A stretch of 64,000 nucleotides of DNA from Alphaproteobacteria bacterium (GCA_030424975.1 JAUHVY010000001.1:245093-309092); one strand, 5' to 3'. Counted from the first letter of the stretch, positions 17,987-26,675 are shown. The notes: generated by a model not told the origin, from the letters alone. Program-made: numbers and translations.

Positions 17987-18466
17987 TTATCCTGTAATGT
18001 CAGTGGTGGACTGCCCGCTCTGACTTTGTGAGGTCTGCGGTTGTGTGTTTTGCGAAGGGTTGGGGTTGTTTTTTACGCTTTCCATCAACCCGGCTGCAAT
18101 CTCTTTGTTTATATTGATCAAAATTTCGAGCTTTTTCTTCTCAGGGTTAGATAGTATTTCCATCTCACGTTTGAAGATAAAATTCGCCAGATTTACAATG
18201 TTGCTACGCAGATCATTCGGGCGGTCTTCGTCCTTGTTTTCAAGCGCAGTGTCGTAAAATAATACCCAAATTTGGCGATTGTATTTTAATGTTTCCTCGA
18301 GCAAGTCTTTGGGTTGTTCATCCCACCCGTCAATCAAGGTTTGCATCATACGGTTTGATTTTAATAAAACACGGGCCTCCAGCTCACGTTGATCACCTGC
18401 ATTGGATTGTGCGTTGCTGTCATAGGCATTTGTTGCTTTTGAATACGGATTATTATTATACGACAT
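17987..18466 (-). CDS. flaF: FlaF flagellar biosynthesis regulator
   Basis: 159 residues. A polar Asn/Ser-rich N-terminus is followed by the helical FlaF domain (LLKSNRMMQTLIDGWD, LKYNRQIWVLFYDTALE, NLANFIFKREMEIL). FlaF is needed for flagellin synthesis and secretion in Alphaproteobacteria, opposing the repressor FlbT. It overlaps the flbT 3' end by 11 bases, giving the order flbT-flaF downstream of the flagellin in the same orientation. A Gln/Ser/Thr tail of about 25 residues extends past the domain. Confidence 0.93.
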   Translation of the reverse strand: MSYNNNPYSKATNAYDSNAQSNAGDQRELEARVLLKSNRMMQTLIDGWDEQPKDLLEETLKYNRQIWVLFYDTALENKDEDRPNDLRSNIVNLANFIFKREMEILSNPEKKKLEILININKEIAAGLMESVKNNPNPSQNTQPQTSQSQSGQSTTDITG

Positions 18467-18842
18467 TTTGCAATAACTCCGCTTCGTGTTCGATAAGCTG
18501 TTTTGCCAGTTTCATGGCTTTGTAATATGCGCCATCCATTATTTGCTCATTAATTTGCATGAAGAAAATTGATGATGATGGTGAAGCTTTTTGTACCTCT
18601 TGAATTTCTGTGAAGTAGCGCTCGTGATAATCTTTTGGCGTTCGTGAAATGTACATGCATTGGATCAAAAAGTAGATGCGTTTGCACGGTGTGTCCGTAT
18701 CTTCCTCGCGCATGATGTCTTTTTCGCGAATGATTGGGGCATCGCCCGCAATGTGCAGGCGTGTTCGTTGAGAGCTGTTTGTAATAACAGCTTCGCCAAT
18801 TAATATTTTTTCTTGAGGTTTAAGGTCTATAACCAGAGCCAT
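18456..18842 (-). CDS. flbT: FlbT post-transcriptional flagellin repressor
   Basis: 128 residues with the family start (LVIDLKPQEKILIGEAVITN), a RTRLHIAGDAPIIREKDIM core and a helical end (KAMKLAKQLIEHEAELL). In Caulobacter FlbT binds the 5' leader of flagellin mRNA and promotes its decay when the hook is unfinished. Here the flagellin leader has an inverted repeat at 20760-20778. The Shine-Dalgarno sequence GAAAGGAAG precedes the ATG. Confidence 0.93.
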   Translation of the reverse strand: MALVIDLKPQEKILIGEAVITNSSQRTRLHIAGDAPIIREKDIMREEDTDTPCKRIYFLIQCMYISRTPKDYHERYFTEIQEVQKASPSSSIFFMQINEQIMDGAYYKAMKLAKQLIEHEAELLQNVV

Positions 18843-18978
18843 GGAGTTCTTCCTTTCGTATAGGACGCTTTCTGCGAACGATGTTGTATTAGCCTATCAT
18901 ACAAGATGAATGTAAAGGAAGGCTTAATTAGGGACATAAAAATATAAATATAATTTGCACCTGAGGCGCCGCACATGG

Positions 18979-19007
18979 AAAAGGGCGGAAAATTCCTTTT
19001 TCCGCCC
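18979..19007 (-). terminator. Terminator of the flagellin gene
   Basis: On the minus strand GGGCGGAAAA pairs with TTTTCCGCCC around a five-base loop, followed by TTTT. It lies about 47 bases after the flagellin stop. Confidence 0.8.
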
Positions 19008-19053
19008 GTAAACCGTAATTTTAAAATTCGTTCTATGCCGAAATTCTTCGGAA

Positions 19054-20730
19054 TTAGAATAGTCGTAGAACCGCCTGTTGTGACTGAGAAGCCAATGAAA
19101 GGGATGTAACACCCAATGTTTGACGTGTCTGCAAGGCAAGTAGGTTTGCACCTTCTTCGTTTTGGTCTGCAACTGTCAGGTCGTCCGCACCGGCTTGCAA
19201 TGTGTTAATTGTTTGCTCAGTGAAGTCTTGACGTGTCTGGATGATTGACAGGTTGTTAGCCAAGGTAGAACCGAAGTTACGAACTGATGTCAATGCGTCA
19301 CGTGATTGTGCGGCTGTTAGCTCGATATCTGCAGAGCTTCGGAATGAAGCGGCAGTCAGGCCAAGGCCGTCAGCAGTGAAGTTCACACCAGATGTTGTCA
19401 AACGGCTTGTGTTGTTTTCGTTGAAGAATGTTGTGAGGTCATCACCATTCAACAAGTTAACACCACGATAGCTGGCGTCTGCAACCAAACGGTCAATCTG
19501 TGAACGTACGTTGTTGTAGTCCGCGGCCAAGGAGTCCAAAGCCTGTGTAGAATTGTTGAAACGGAATACAGAGTCGTATGTTTCACCGGCACCGATAGTT
19601 TGCGGGTCAAGATTTCCTGATGTGTCACCAAGACCGATGCTGAATGCACCACCGGCTGCGCTTGAAACAGATAGGGCAACGTTTTGCACGGTGTCAGAAA
19701 TTGACGTGATGCTTAGCTGGCCTGTCGCTGTATCAAAGCTTGCTTCGATGTATTGGTTAACGTTTGTATCCAGGTTGATGGAGTCCACTAGGTCCTGGAA
19801 TGTCGATGTTGCTGTAACTGCGAAGTTACCTGCGCCTGCAAGAGAAGCAGTGTTACCGTTACCAAGATCAAGTGTCAGGTCAAATGTGTCTGCAGCAGCA
19901 AAGCCGGAGAATACAGTGTTACCATCACCATCAATGTATGTACCTGTCAAAAGGTCACCTGAGTCAACAGTGTCACCTGATGCTTCGTACAATGAAATTG
20001 ATGTTGCTGTGCTTCCTGCCACTACTGTTGTTGCAGCAAGTGTCGCACCACCGCGAACTTCGTCTTCGAAGTAGTCACCAAGACCGATAGCCGTGAAGCC
20101 GGTCGTGTCAAAGTTTGTGTTTTCCTGAATGCGGAAACTACGTCCTTCAGAGCTTGAGATAGAGAAGAAGCCATCATCAGTCACGCTTGCTGATACTTCG
20201 CCATTGCGGCTATCTGCAAACTGGTTTGTGATTTTTGCAGCCAATGAATAGGCAGTGTCACCATCATTAAGCGTAATGGTTTCTGTGATTTGGTTCCCAT
20301 CGGCATCTGTTGTGATGATGTCAAAAGAATCACCGTCAGCAAGGCCTGTTGTTACGACAAGATCGCTTTCCTCGCTAAGGTCGACAGAGCCAACGATACG
20401 AGCTTCACCTTCAGAGGCGGCTAATTCGTCACGTGCAGATGAAGCAATGGATTGTGCTGTTTCGACAAGGTTTGTCAAAGCGGTAACACCGTTATCTGCC
20501 TGTTCGATTGTACGAATTGACTGACCGATACCGTCAAGCAAACGGCTAAGGTCGCTCGCGCGGTTATCAAGAGCTTGTGCAGCGAAGAAGTTAGATGGGC
20601 TGTCCAGAGCAGAGTTAACTTTCAAACCGGTAGCAAGACGCAACTGTGTTTTGTCAATTAAGCTTTGTGTGTTCTGGAGAGAGAGTAGATTACTCCGTAG
20701 AGCAGATGTTAAAACGACGTCAGAAGACAT
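19054..20730 (-). CDS. fliC: Flagellin
   Basis: 558 residues, longer than the usual alphaproteobacterial flagellin (about 270-400). Conserved N-terminal (SALRSNLLSLQNTQSLIDKT, RLATGLKVNSALDSP) and C-terminal (SLASQSQQAVLRLF) helices form the filament core. The middle, about residues 110-400, is an insertion containing two flagellin-IN-like repeats (ITETITLNDGDTAYSLAAKI; FQDLVDSINLDTNVNQYIEA) that should form exposed outer domains. It is the only flagellin in the window. GGAAAGGAA precedes the ATG. The promoter has a CtrA-type box and the leader an inverted repeat. Confidence 0.97.
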   Translation of the reverse strand: MSSDVVLTSALRSNLLSLQNTQSLIDKTQLRLATGLKVNSALDSPSNFFAAQALDNRASDLSRLLDGIGQSIRTIEQADNGVTALTNLVETAQSIASSARDELAASEGEARIVGSVDLSEESDLVVTTGLADGDSFDIITTDADGNQITETITLNDGDTAYSLAAKITNQFADSRNGEVSASVTDDGFFSISSSEGRSFRIQENTNFDTTGFTAIGLGDYFEDEVRGGATLAATTVVAGSTATSISLYEASGDTVDSGDLLTGTYIDGDGNTVFSGFAAADTFDLTLDLGNGNTASLAGAGNFAVTATSTFQDLVDSINLDTNVNQYIEASFDTATGQLSITSISDTVQNVALSVSSAAGGAFSIGLGDTSGNLDPQTIGAGETYDSVFRFNNSTQALDSLAADYNNVRSQIDRLVADASYRGVNLLNGDDLTTFFNENNTSRLTTSGVNFTADGLGLTAASFRSSADIELTAAQSRDALTSVRNFGSTLANNLSIIQTRQDFTEQTINTLQAGADDLTVADQNEEGANLLALQTRQTLGVTSLSLASQSQQAVLRLF

Positions 20731-20759
20731 GGTTATATTCCTTTCCTAGGTTTGTAGCA

Positions 20760-20778
20760 CCGAAACATCCTATTTCGG
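20760..20778 (-). promoter_or_regulatory. Inverted repeat in the flagellin mRNA leader
   Basis: CCGAAA, seven bases, TTTCGG: a stem-loop about 30 bases upstream of the start codon and inside the predicted leader. It is a candidate FlbT-responsive element by analogy with Caulobacter; this is inference. Confidence 0.45.
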
Positions 20779-20792
20779 CTTCATACTCCATC

Positions 20793-20822
20793 ATAATAGC
20801 ACAAGATTTAATAAATCGTTAA
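20793..20822 (-). promoter_or_regulatory. Flagellin promoter with CtrA-type box and extended -10
   Basis: On the minus strand TTAACGATTTATTAA (20808-20822) is an exact TTAA-N7-TTAA CtrA box in the -35 position, followed nine bases later by TATTAT inside an extended -10 (TGCTATTAT, 20793-20801). The start site would be near 20786. No sigma-54 element was seen here. Confidence 0.55.
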
Positions 20823-20912
20823 ATTAAAATTTTACTGCGTCAAAAAAGCTGTGCATCTCTTTGTTCGTTGTTGGGCATCAATGCTTTAGAAAATAAAGTT
20901 AAAAAAAGTTAT

Positions 20913-20962
20913 AAAAAAAGGGCGCACGCCACCGAAGTCCTTTCGGGTGGGGTCGTGCGCCC
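20913..20962 (-). terminator. Terminator of the flgI-flgE operon
   Basis: On the minus strand GGGCGCACG pairs with CGTGCGCCC, with an inner CCACC/GGTGG extension, followed by TTTTTTT. It lies about 120 bases after the flgE stop. Confidence 0.85.
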
Positions 20963-21084
20963 GAGCTATGACATTCATACGTACTGTATTTTCGTATCGT
21001 CACAGCGATTTCGGATACTGGGCGTTAGGGGTTAGGGATGCGGGTAGCTAGGCCTAAAACCCAATATCCAAAGCCTTGTATTTA

Positions 21085-22830
21085 TTATCGAAGTTGCAAC
21101 AGCTCCTGTGTCATTTGGTCAACAGTATTGATGACCTTTGTTCCCGCAGAGTAGGCGCGTTGTGCAACAATCAAGAGGGCAAATTCATCCGCCAGATCAA
21201 CGTTGGAGTTTTCCAGTGTTGATGGCTCGATGAATCCTGCACCACCGCTACCGGCTTGTCGCAGGTTCTCTTCACCTGAATCTTCGGTTTCGGTGTAGGC
21301 CGTTCCCGATACTTCGGCCAAGCCGTTAGCATTGGCGAATGTCACAAGAGGAAGCTTGTACAGAACCGCACTGGCACCGTTAGAGAACTGCGCGATAACG
21401 AAACCTTCACGGTCAATCTCAATCCCTGTTCTCAGACCAAGTTCCGCACCGTCCTGGTCGGCAAAAAGAACTGTAAAGTCACTCGAGAATTGGCTGAAAC
21501 GTTCAACATCAATTGAGATGTTTTGAAGTTCGGAACCGTTGTTCCAATCAATTTGGTTCAACTCGATATCGATGTTTCCGTCTACATCTGCCAAGGCATT
21601 GATGGTACCGTCACCGTTAAAGTTTACCAAACCTGTTGTCAGCTGGTTATTACTTGGGTCGCGAATACTTACATTCCACCAACCACGCGAGTTATAAGAC
21701 GGGTCACCCGGCTGGAATTGCAGAGAAGGGAAGTCGCCCGAGCTATAGGGTGGTGTGTCTGTCGGTAAACCGTTTGAAAACGTACCGCCTGACAGGTTGT
21801 CGGATGTATATGTGCCCGGCGTAAAGCCCAAAGAGGAAAGGGCAGTGCCTGCACCAACTTCGGCAAGGGTAAAGTTTTCTGTACCCAATATGAATTCATC
21901 ATGTTGGAGGACAAGTTCACCCGCGTTTCCGAGATAGGCCGATAGATTTGTCACATTGTTGTTGATGTCATCGATAATGTCACCAATATCAAACAGCATT
22001 ACATCAACCCCTGGAGGTGCGGCTGCACCCTCAGTATCCGTGATTTGATATGTTCGCGCCGCGCCGCCGTCAACGGCTATAGTGAACTGATCACCATTGG
22101 ACAGGCCCAAATCATTTACCATTTCATCGGTGGCGGTTAGTGTTGAGCGCGTGCTGGCTTGTGTTGCTTGCGGGCCGTAAACTTTTGTGAACTCAAAGCT
22201 CATTGTTTGCGGGTTACCAAGTGTGTCATACACCGTAATACCACGTGTAAAGTCCGCCGTAGACGACGCAAGATCAGACAATAATCTGTCTTCTGCTGCA
22301 GAGTCGAGGTTAACCGAAAGCTGTGCGTTATTGGTCGGCCTTGTTAATCCGCCAAGGAATGCAACATCAATCGGAACCAGTGATGTTAAGTCCCCTTGGT
22401 TAGCGGGCAGGTTTCCTGCTTGGTCAATCGGCCAGCCGTAAAGGTAGAAGCCCGCGGAGTTACGTAAGTAACCTTGGGCGTCTTCACTAAATTGTCCGTT
22501 ACGTGTGTAGAGGAACTCCGTAAGGGCAGAATCGTCCGAATCACGTTTTACTGCAAAAAAACCACGACCGGAAATCGATGCGTCCGTTCCTGATGCTGAT
22601 TGTGTAATTGGCCCCTGTTGGTCAACACGTTGGATACGGTTTGCTGTCACTGTCCCCGGTGAATAGCGGCTTGTGTTACCACGTGTTGTAACGAGCGAGA
22701 AGAAGGCTGCTTCTGATCGTTTGAAACCGGTGGTATTCACGTTCGCGATATTATTCGAAATAATCGCCGTATTCTGTGATTGGGCGGTCAAGGCGGAAAC
22801 GCCAGTAAATAATGCTCCGAATAGTCCCAT
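21085..22830 (-). CDS. flgE: FlgE hook protein
   Basis: 581 residues. The N-terminal rod/hook motif (ALTAQSQNTAIISNNIANVN, TTGFKRSEAAFFSLV) and C-terminal motif (NSNVDLADEFALLIVAQRAYSAGTKVI) form the D0 coiled coil. The large middle region supplies D1/D2 surface domains. The family range is about 400-600 residues. It is last in the flgI-flgJ-FlgN-like-fliK-flgD-flgE operon, starting 28 bases after flgD. Confidence 0.95.
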   Translation of the reverse strand: MGLFGALFTGVSALTAQSQNTAIISNNIANVNTTGFKRSEAAFFSLVTTRGNTSRYSPGTVTANRIQRVDQQGPITQSASGTDASISGRGFFAVKRDSDDSALTEFLYTRNGQFSEDAQGYLRNSAGFYLYGWPIDQAGNLPANQGDLTSLVPIDVAFLGGLTRPTNNAQLSVNLDSAAEDRLLSDLASSTADFTRGITVYDTLGNPQTMSFEFTKVYGPQATQASTRSTLTATDEMVNDLGLSNGDQFTIAVDGGAARTYQITDTEGAAAPPGVDVMLFDIGDIIDDINNNVTNLSAYLGNAGELVLQHDEFILGTENFTLAEVGAGTALSSLGFTPGTYTSDNLSGGTFSNGLPTDTPPYSSGDFPSLQFQPGDPSYNSRGWWNVSIRDPSNNQLTTGLVNFNGDGTINALADVDGNIDIELNQIDWNNGSELQNISIDVERFSQFSSDFTVLFADQDGAELGLRTGIEIDREGFVIAQFSNGASAVLYKLPLVTFANANGLAEVSGTAYTETEDSGEENLRQAGSGGAGFIEPSTLENSNVDLADEFALLIVAQRAYSAGTKVINTVDQMTQELLQLR

Positions 22831-22858
22831 AGTTTTTCTCCTTTACTCTTAAAATCTG

Positions 22859-23608
22859 TTACGTTGTTGTGTTGTCTTCTTCACTGTCACCACTCGTGTC
22901 GTTTGAGGTGTCAGTGTTGTCAGTTGTTTCGTTTTGTGTTGATGATGCTTCCCTGACATTGATGACGTTACCGATAGATACGGCACGCTCTCCGACAAGT
23001 AGGAATGTAACACCGTTCTGGGTTTCGATACCGCTAACATGGCCGCTGACCACGGTTGTCGTATCGATGTATTCGCCCTCATTATCTAGTGCATCAACGC
23101 GAATTTCGTATGTACCTTCGGGTGCTATATCGCCGCCATTCGTTGTGCCGTCCCATACAAAACTTTCTACGGTTTCGTCGTCACTAACCTGTTTGGAGTA
23201 GACAAGGCCGCCTTCCGAATCAAAAACATTGATTGTCGTATCAACCGAAGTGCCATCAATGGCGTAGTTAACCTCGATAGGGGTTTCCCCATCAAAATGC
23301 GCCTCAGAACTGATATAGCTGATGCTCTTGCCGACATAATTAAGTGCCGATGAGAAGGAGCTGCCCAAGTTTAGGGAAACCAAATCATCAAGTTTTTGGT
23401 TTGTGTTAATCTGCTGTTCTACGCCTGTGAATGCGACAAGCTGATTTGTAAATTCCGTGGAGTCCATCGGTGAGAGGGGGTCTTGGTTTTGTAACTGGAT
23501 CGTCAGCAGATTCAAGAAGTCGGAAAAATCTTCTGCGAGCTGCGCTGTCGAAGCAGAGGTGTTCTGCGCCGAATTAATTACACTGTTTACTGTTACATCA
23601 CTTGCCAT
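22859..23608 (-). CDS. flgD: FlgD hook cap protein
   Basis: 249 residues. The conserved N-terminal export and capping region (DFLNLLTIQLQNQDPLSPMDSTEFTNQLVAFT) is followed by a FlgD-type Ig-like domain (VDTTINVFDSEGGLVYSKQV, NGGDIAPEGTYEIRVDAL). The C-terminal 30 residues are Thr/Asn/Asp-rich and repetitive. FlgD caps the growing hook. It lies between fliK and flgE in the expected order. Confidence 0.94.
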   Translation of the reverse strand: MASDVTVNSVINSAQNTSASTAQLAEDFSDFLNLLTIQLQNQDPLSPMDSTEFTNQLVAFTGVEQQINTNQKLDDLVSLNLGSSFSSALNYVGKSISYISSEAHFDGETPIEVNYAIDGTSVDTTINVFDSEGGLVYSKQVSDDETVESFVWDGTTNGGDIAPEGTYEIRVDALDNEGEYIDTTTVVSGHVSGIETQNGVTFLLVGERAVSIGNVINVREASSTQNETTDNTDTSNDTSGDSEEDNTTT

Positions 23609-23620
23609 TGTTTATGCTTC

Positions 23621-25288
23621 CTATGCCATTATGTTGTAGCGCATGTGCCCTGTATTCGGGTCGACCTGCCACGTCATGGTTGAGTTGATAATATCCGCAT
23701 CCTCATTTGTATTGCTGTTGCCTGTGCTTCCGCCGCGGCCATGATTGGCGTTATTGCCACCAAAGTCATGGTTGTCACTGGCCATTTCAAATTGTAGGTC
23801 ACCGCTATCAGCGCTCAGGCCTGCATCAGCCATTGCGCGTTCCAAAAGATGAGCATCTTTTTGCAGCATCATGTACGTTTCCGGCTTTTCCGCAGTCAGA
23901 ACGATTTTGGTTTTATGATCTTTATCGATGCTCATTTTGACCTCAACGCGGCCTAATTCCGGCGGGTCGAGTTGCATTTTAATGTCTGTGTTTTCACCGG
24001 CTTTTACGGCTTTTTGAATTGACACCGAAACAGCCTGTGTTGCGGGGTGGGCATGTGCAGCGCTCTGCGACTGTGTGATCACATTCCCTGCTGCGCTCTG
24101 TATTGCGTTCTGTGTCGGTGTTGTTGCCGTTGTTGTGTTTTGTGCGGCGTATAAATATGTATCAAAACTTTGTGTGCCCGCTGTCGTGTTTTGTGATGCA
24201 CTCAATAAACGCTCGCCTGCGCCAGCCTCATCAGCTTTATGCGCATTTTGAGCATGCTTTTCTGTACTGTCTTTGACTGCGTTTTGCGGGTCTGTTTTAT
24301 CATCAACGCGTGGTGTTGCGTCATTTTGATAACGATCATCATAGCGCGCACGGGCGTAATGTTCTTTGTTTACGACATCGTCATTTGTCGTGCCAACTTG
24401 CATGGACGCGTTTTGAATATCCTTAACAACCTCTGCGGCCTTTTCCTGTGCTGTGGTCTTCTTTTCTTGCGGGTCTTCTGTACGGATGAGCAAGGAAGAC
24501 AGAGCGGAGAGCAATTCTTGCTCATCACGCTCATGCTCTTCTTTGACGAAGCCTATGATTTGTTCCTGAATCTCTGTAATCTCTTGCGGGGTCAAGCCGC
24601 TTGTAATGGGGGAGAGTTCATCGAGTGTCTGCAGCTGCGCTGTAAGCTTTTCAAGAACGGCACGCTGTTTCAGCAATTCTTCATCTGTGCCTTCGCTCAG
24701 ATCAAGTGTGGCCGTCAGCATATCGAGCAAGCTCTGGGCATCTTCTTTGTTATCAAAAGATGCGACCAAGGCATTTAAATCTGTTTCATCAATTTGACCG
24801 TCTTCGACAAAGGCCCCTAAGTAATCGAGGATTTCAGCATTTAGCGCAGCGATTTGTCCGGCGTTAAATGACGGCACATCACCATTTTGTGAAATGTCAT
24901 TGTTTTCGGTTCCTGCTGTGTTCAGGATAGAAAGGATATCTGTGTTTTCTTCGATTTCCTGAAGTAAAGTCGATATTGTCATGGTTTTGATACTGTCATC
25001 ACCTTCGATGACAGGAGGATCGTGACGCACAGCTTTTCCTGTGTTTTCGGCGCGCTGTGTAAGGTGCTGAGATTTATCCGCATTTTCTTTTTGACGAAAA
25101 CGCTCTATGTACTTTGCAAAACTATCTGTTTCGCCATTTTTATTGTCTTGCGTCTTCTTTGTTGTGATTTGATCGTTATCCGCATAAGGGATCGTCTTAT
25201 TTGTGCGCGCAACGCTGTTCCCGACTTTATTTGATGTGTCGAGATAGCTCTGATCAAAATTTTGCTGCGGTGTGAAAAACTCTAGCAT
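23621..25288 (-). CDS. fliK: FliK hook-length control protein
   Basis: 555 residues. A disordered N-terminal and central part is rich in Gln, Thr, Asn and Ala. The C-terminal Flg_hook domain (about 425-500) contains MQLDPPELGRVEVKMSIDKD and a helix ending MLQKDAHLLERAMADAGLS. FliK acts as an exported ruler and triggers FlhB switching. The tail after the domain is Gly/Asn/His-rich (NNANHGRGGSTGNSNTNED). It is located directly upstream of flgD, as usual. A second FliK-like gene is at 317-2275. Confidence 0.93.
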   Translation of the reverse strand: MLEFFTPQQNFDQSYLDTSNKVGNSVARTNKTIPYADNDQITTKKTQDNKNGETDSFAKYIERFRQKENADKSQHLTQRAENTGKAVRHDPPVIEGDDSIKTMTISTLLQEIEENTDILSILNTAGTENNDISQNGDVPSFNAGQIAALNAEILDYLGAFVEDGQIDETDLNALVASFDNKEDAQSLLDMLTATLDLSEGTDEELLKQRAVLEKLTAQLQTLDELSPITSGLTPQEITEIQEQIIGFVKEEHERDEQELLSALSSLLIRTEDPQEKKTTAQEKAAEVVKDIQNASMQVGTTNDDVVNKEHYARARYDDRYQNDATPRVDDKTDPQNAVKDSTEKHAQNAHKADEAGAGERLLSASQNTTAGTQSFDTYLYAAQNTTTATTPTQNAIQSAAGNVITQSQSAAHAHPATQAVSVSIQKAVKAGENTDIKMQLDPPELGRVEVKMSIDKDHKTKIVLTAEKPETYMMLQKDAHLLERAMADAGLSADSGDLQFEMASDNHDFGGNNANHGRGGSTGNSNTNEDADIINSTMTWQVDPNTGHMRYNIMA

Positions 25289-25306
25289 TGCGTCCTATCC
25301 TGTCCT

Positions 25307-25810
25307 TTAAACCGTTTCACTTAGCCCTGATGAAATTACTCTGCGTTGTGCGTTATTCGACAACGCGCCGTTTTCTTCATAGCTATAGGCGCTGCGGGCA
25401 CGCGCGGATTTGATCACGGAATTTCGAATTGTATTGCCCAGGCGCTCCGTGCAGCGATGCATACGGTTTAACGCTTCGAGGTTTTTTTCCGATAATGCGT
25501 TGAAATCATCGTATAAATCTTGCAAATCCTTTCGTAATGTCGGGTCTGCCTGTGTTAACTCGTTTTTACGCGCAATCATCTGTGTGATGGCATTTTCGTA
25601 TTCTTGCGCGGCACTTATTTTATTATCCTGCAGGGCAAAAAACGCGTTTGAATCCGATTTCGATAGCGCCTTAATCTCCTCGCTATAAACACGGCCAAGT
25701 TTTTCAATTGTGCCCATCACATCGCGAATTGCGGCGTTTGTATCGCGCGGCAAAGCTTTTTGCGGGCGGGCAGTAGATTCTTGTTGAGGCTGTTGTGGTG
25801 TATGTGTCAT
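25307..25810 (-). CDS. FlgN-like coiled-coil chaperone candidate 1
   Basis: 167 residues, fully helical by composition, with no signal peptide. The layout is a Pro/Gln N-terminus, a long helix with an acidic/Lys heptad pattern (IRDVMGTIEKLGRVYSEEIK), LQDNKISAAQEYENAI, then a second long helix with LYDDFNALSEKNLEALNR. That layout matches FlgN-type export chaperones for FlgK/FlgL. It overlaps the next upstream gene by four bases, and both sit between flgJ and fliK. The tandem arrangement suggests paralogues. Sequence alone does not prove FlgN identity. Confidence 0.6.
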   Translation of the reverse strand: MTHTPQQPQQESTARPQKALPRDTNAAIRDVMGTIEKLGRVYSEEIKALSKSDSNAFFALQDNKISAAQEYENAITQMIARKNELTQADPTLRKDLQDLYDDFNALSEKNLEALNRMHRCTERLGNTIRNSVIKSARARSAYSYEENGALSNNAQRRVISSGLSETV

Positions 25811-26259
25811 GCCGAATCCTTTGCTGTTATTGGTTTTTGAAAGCGAACGCGTTGCCCTAATTCCTGAGCAGTGAACAAGGTTGATTGCGTGTTTGATGAT
25901 GCCTTTGTTTTGATTTGCTCAATTAAGACATTGTTATTGCTTGTTTTTTCTTTTAAATCCTTTTGTAGGCGATCCAGTTGCATCAACAGGCCACGATCGG
26001 CTGTTTTGAAATCTTCTACGTGGTTTCTGAATTCTTCTGATGCCTTCATATAGCGTGCGGCAAGATTTTCCTTGTCACGCTGGGTGAAGGCAAAGCCGAT
26101 ATGATCATGTGTAATCAGGCATTGTGTTTCCTGATCGGCAAAACCGATGAGTTTGCGTGTAATGCTTACAAGTTCGCTAAGGGATGCGTTTACATCCGGT
26201 TGCAAAACACGTTTTTTTGCGGTTGGGCGCATTCCGGCGTTGTGTTGACCTGTCATCAT
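25807..26259 (-). CDS. FlgN-like coiled-coil chaperone candidate 2
   Basis: 150 residues. Two ATG codons occur in tandem (26259, 26256); the second has the better spacing to AAGAG. Helical throughout: LSELVSITRKLIGFADQETQ, the RDKENLAARYMKASEEF block, and a helix with LDRLQKDLKEKTSNNNVLI. It parallels the 25307-25810 product and the FlgN family (early helix, E-K-x-x-L-A-x block, long helix). The start abuts the flgJ stop and the end overlaps the next gene, so the region is a tightly coupled operon. Confidence 0.6.
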   Translation of the reverse strand: MMTGQHNAGMRPTAKKRVLQPDVNASLSELVSITRKLIGFADQETQCLITHDHIGFAFTQRDKENLAARYMKASEEFRNHVEDFKTADRGLLMQLDRLQKDLKEKTSNNNVLIEQIKTKASSNTQSTLFTAQELGQRVRFQKPITAKDSA

Positions 26260-26675
26260 TACTCTTGATCCTGTGTTACGGGGTTCGTGTATTCAGTGTA
26301 TTGCGCATCAATGATTTGCGCGTTTTGGGGCAGGGGGGCTGCGTTTGTGTGTTGCGCTGTGCGCTCAGCCTGTGCCTCAAGCAGTTTATTCTTCACCTGG
26401 GTTTGTATGCCGGTGATGTCTTTTTCTGCTAATTCCTTGCCGTATTCCTGAAGCATCATGCCACGGAATATTTCTTCGCCCTTGCCGCCGCCAAATGTGT
26501 CGTCGACCTCTATGCCTTCAAACATTGGTTTCAGCATTTCTGAAAGGAAAACAGCTTCGAAATCTTTTGCAATTTTGTTTAGCTTTTCTTCGCTCTTTAC
26601 GCCGTTCGCCTTTGGCTCCTGCACTTGTGTGGCGCTTAAGAGGGATACAGCAGTTTCGTGTGTTAAATTTTGCAT
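26259..26675 (-). CDS. flgJ: FlgJ-type rod-binding protein without muramidase domain
   Basis: 138 residues. The FlgJ N-terminal rod-binding domain (IAKDFEAVFLSEMLKPMFEG, FGGGKGEEIFRGMMLQEYG, ELAEKDITG) is present. The C-terminal glucosaminidase domain found in enteric FlgJ is absent, as is normal in Alphaproteobacteria. It scaffolds rod assembly; peptidoglycan cleavage must come from another enzyme. The start overlaps the flgI stop. Confidence 0.9.
   Translation of the reverse strand: MQNLTHETAVSLLSATQVQEPKANGVKSEEKLNKIAKDFEAVFLSEMLKPMFEGIEVDDTFGGGKGEEIFRGMMLQEYGKELAEKDITGIQTQVKNKLLEAQAERTAQHTNAAPLPQNAQIIDAQYTEYTNPVTQDQE

Larger units (their letters stand above)
20731..21084. other. Intergenic region flagellin / flgE
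   Basis: 354 bases. On the minus strand it holds the flgE terminator (20913-20962), then the flagellin regulatory region with a TTAA-N7-TTAA box, an extended -10 and a leader inverted repeat. Bases 20963-21084, directly after flgE, show nothing recognisable. Confidence 0.7.

Noticed and set aside
19553-20074. 173-codon plus-strand frame in the flagellin gene
   Set aside because: Antisense shadow of the repetitive flagellin middle region.
24239-24778. 179-codon plus-strand frame rich in Cys and Leu
   Set aside because: Antisense to the fliK repeat-rich region; no start signal.
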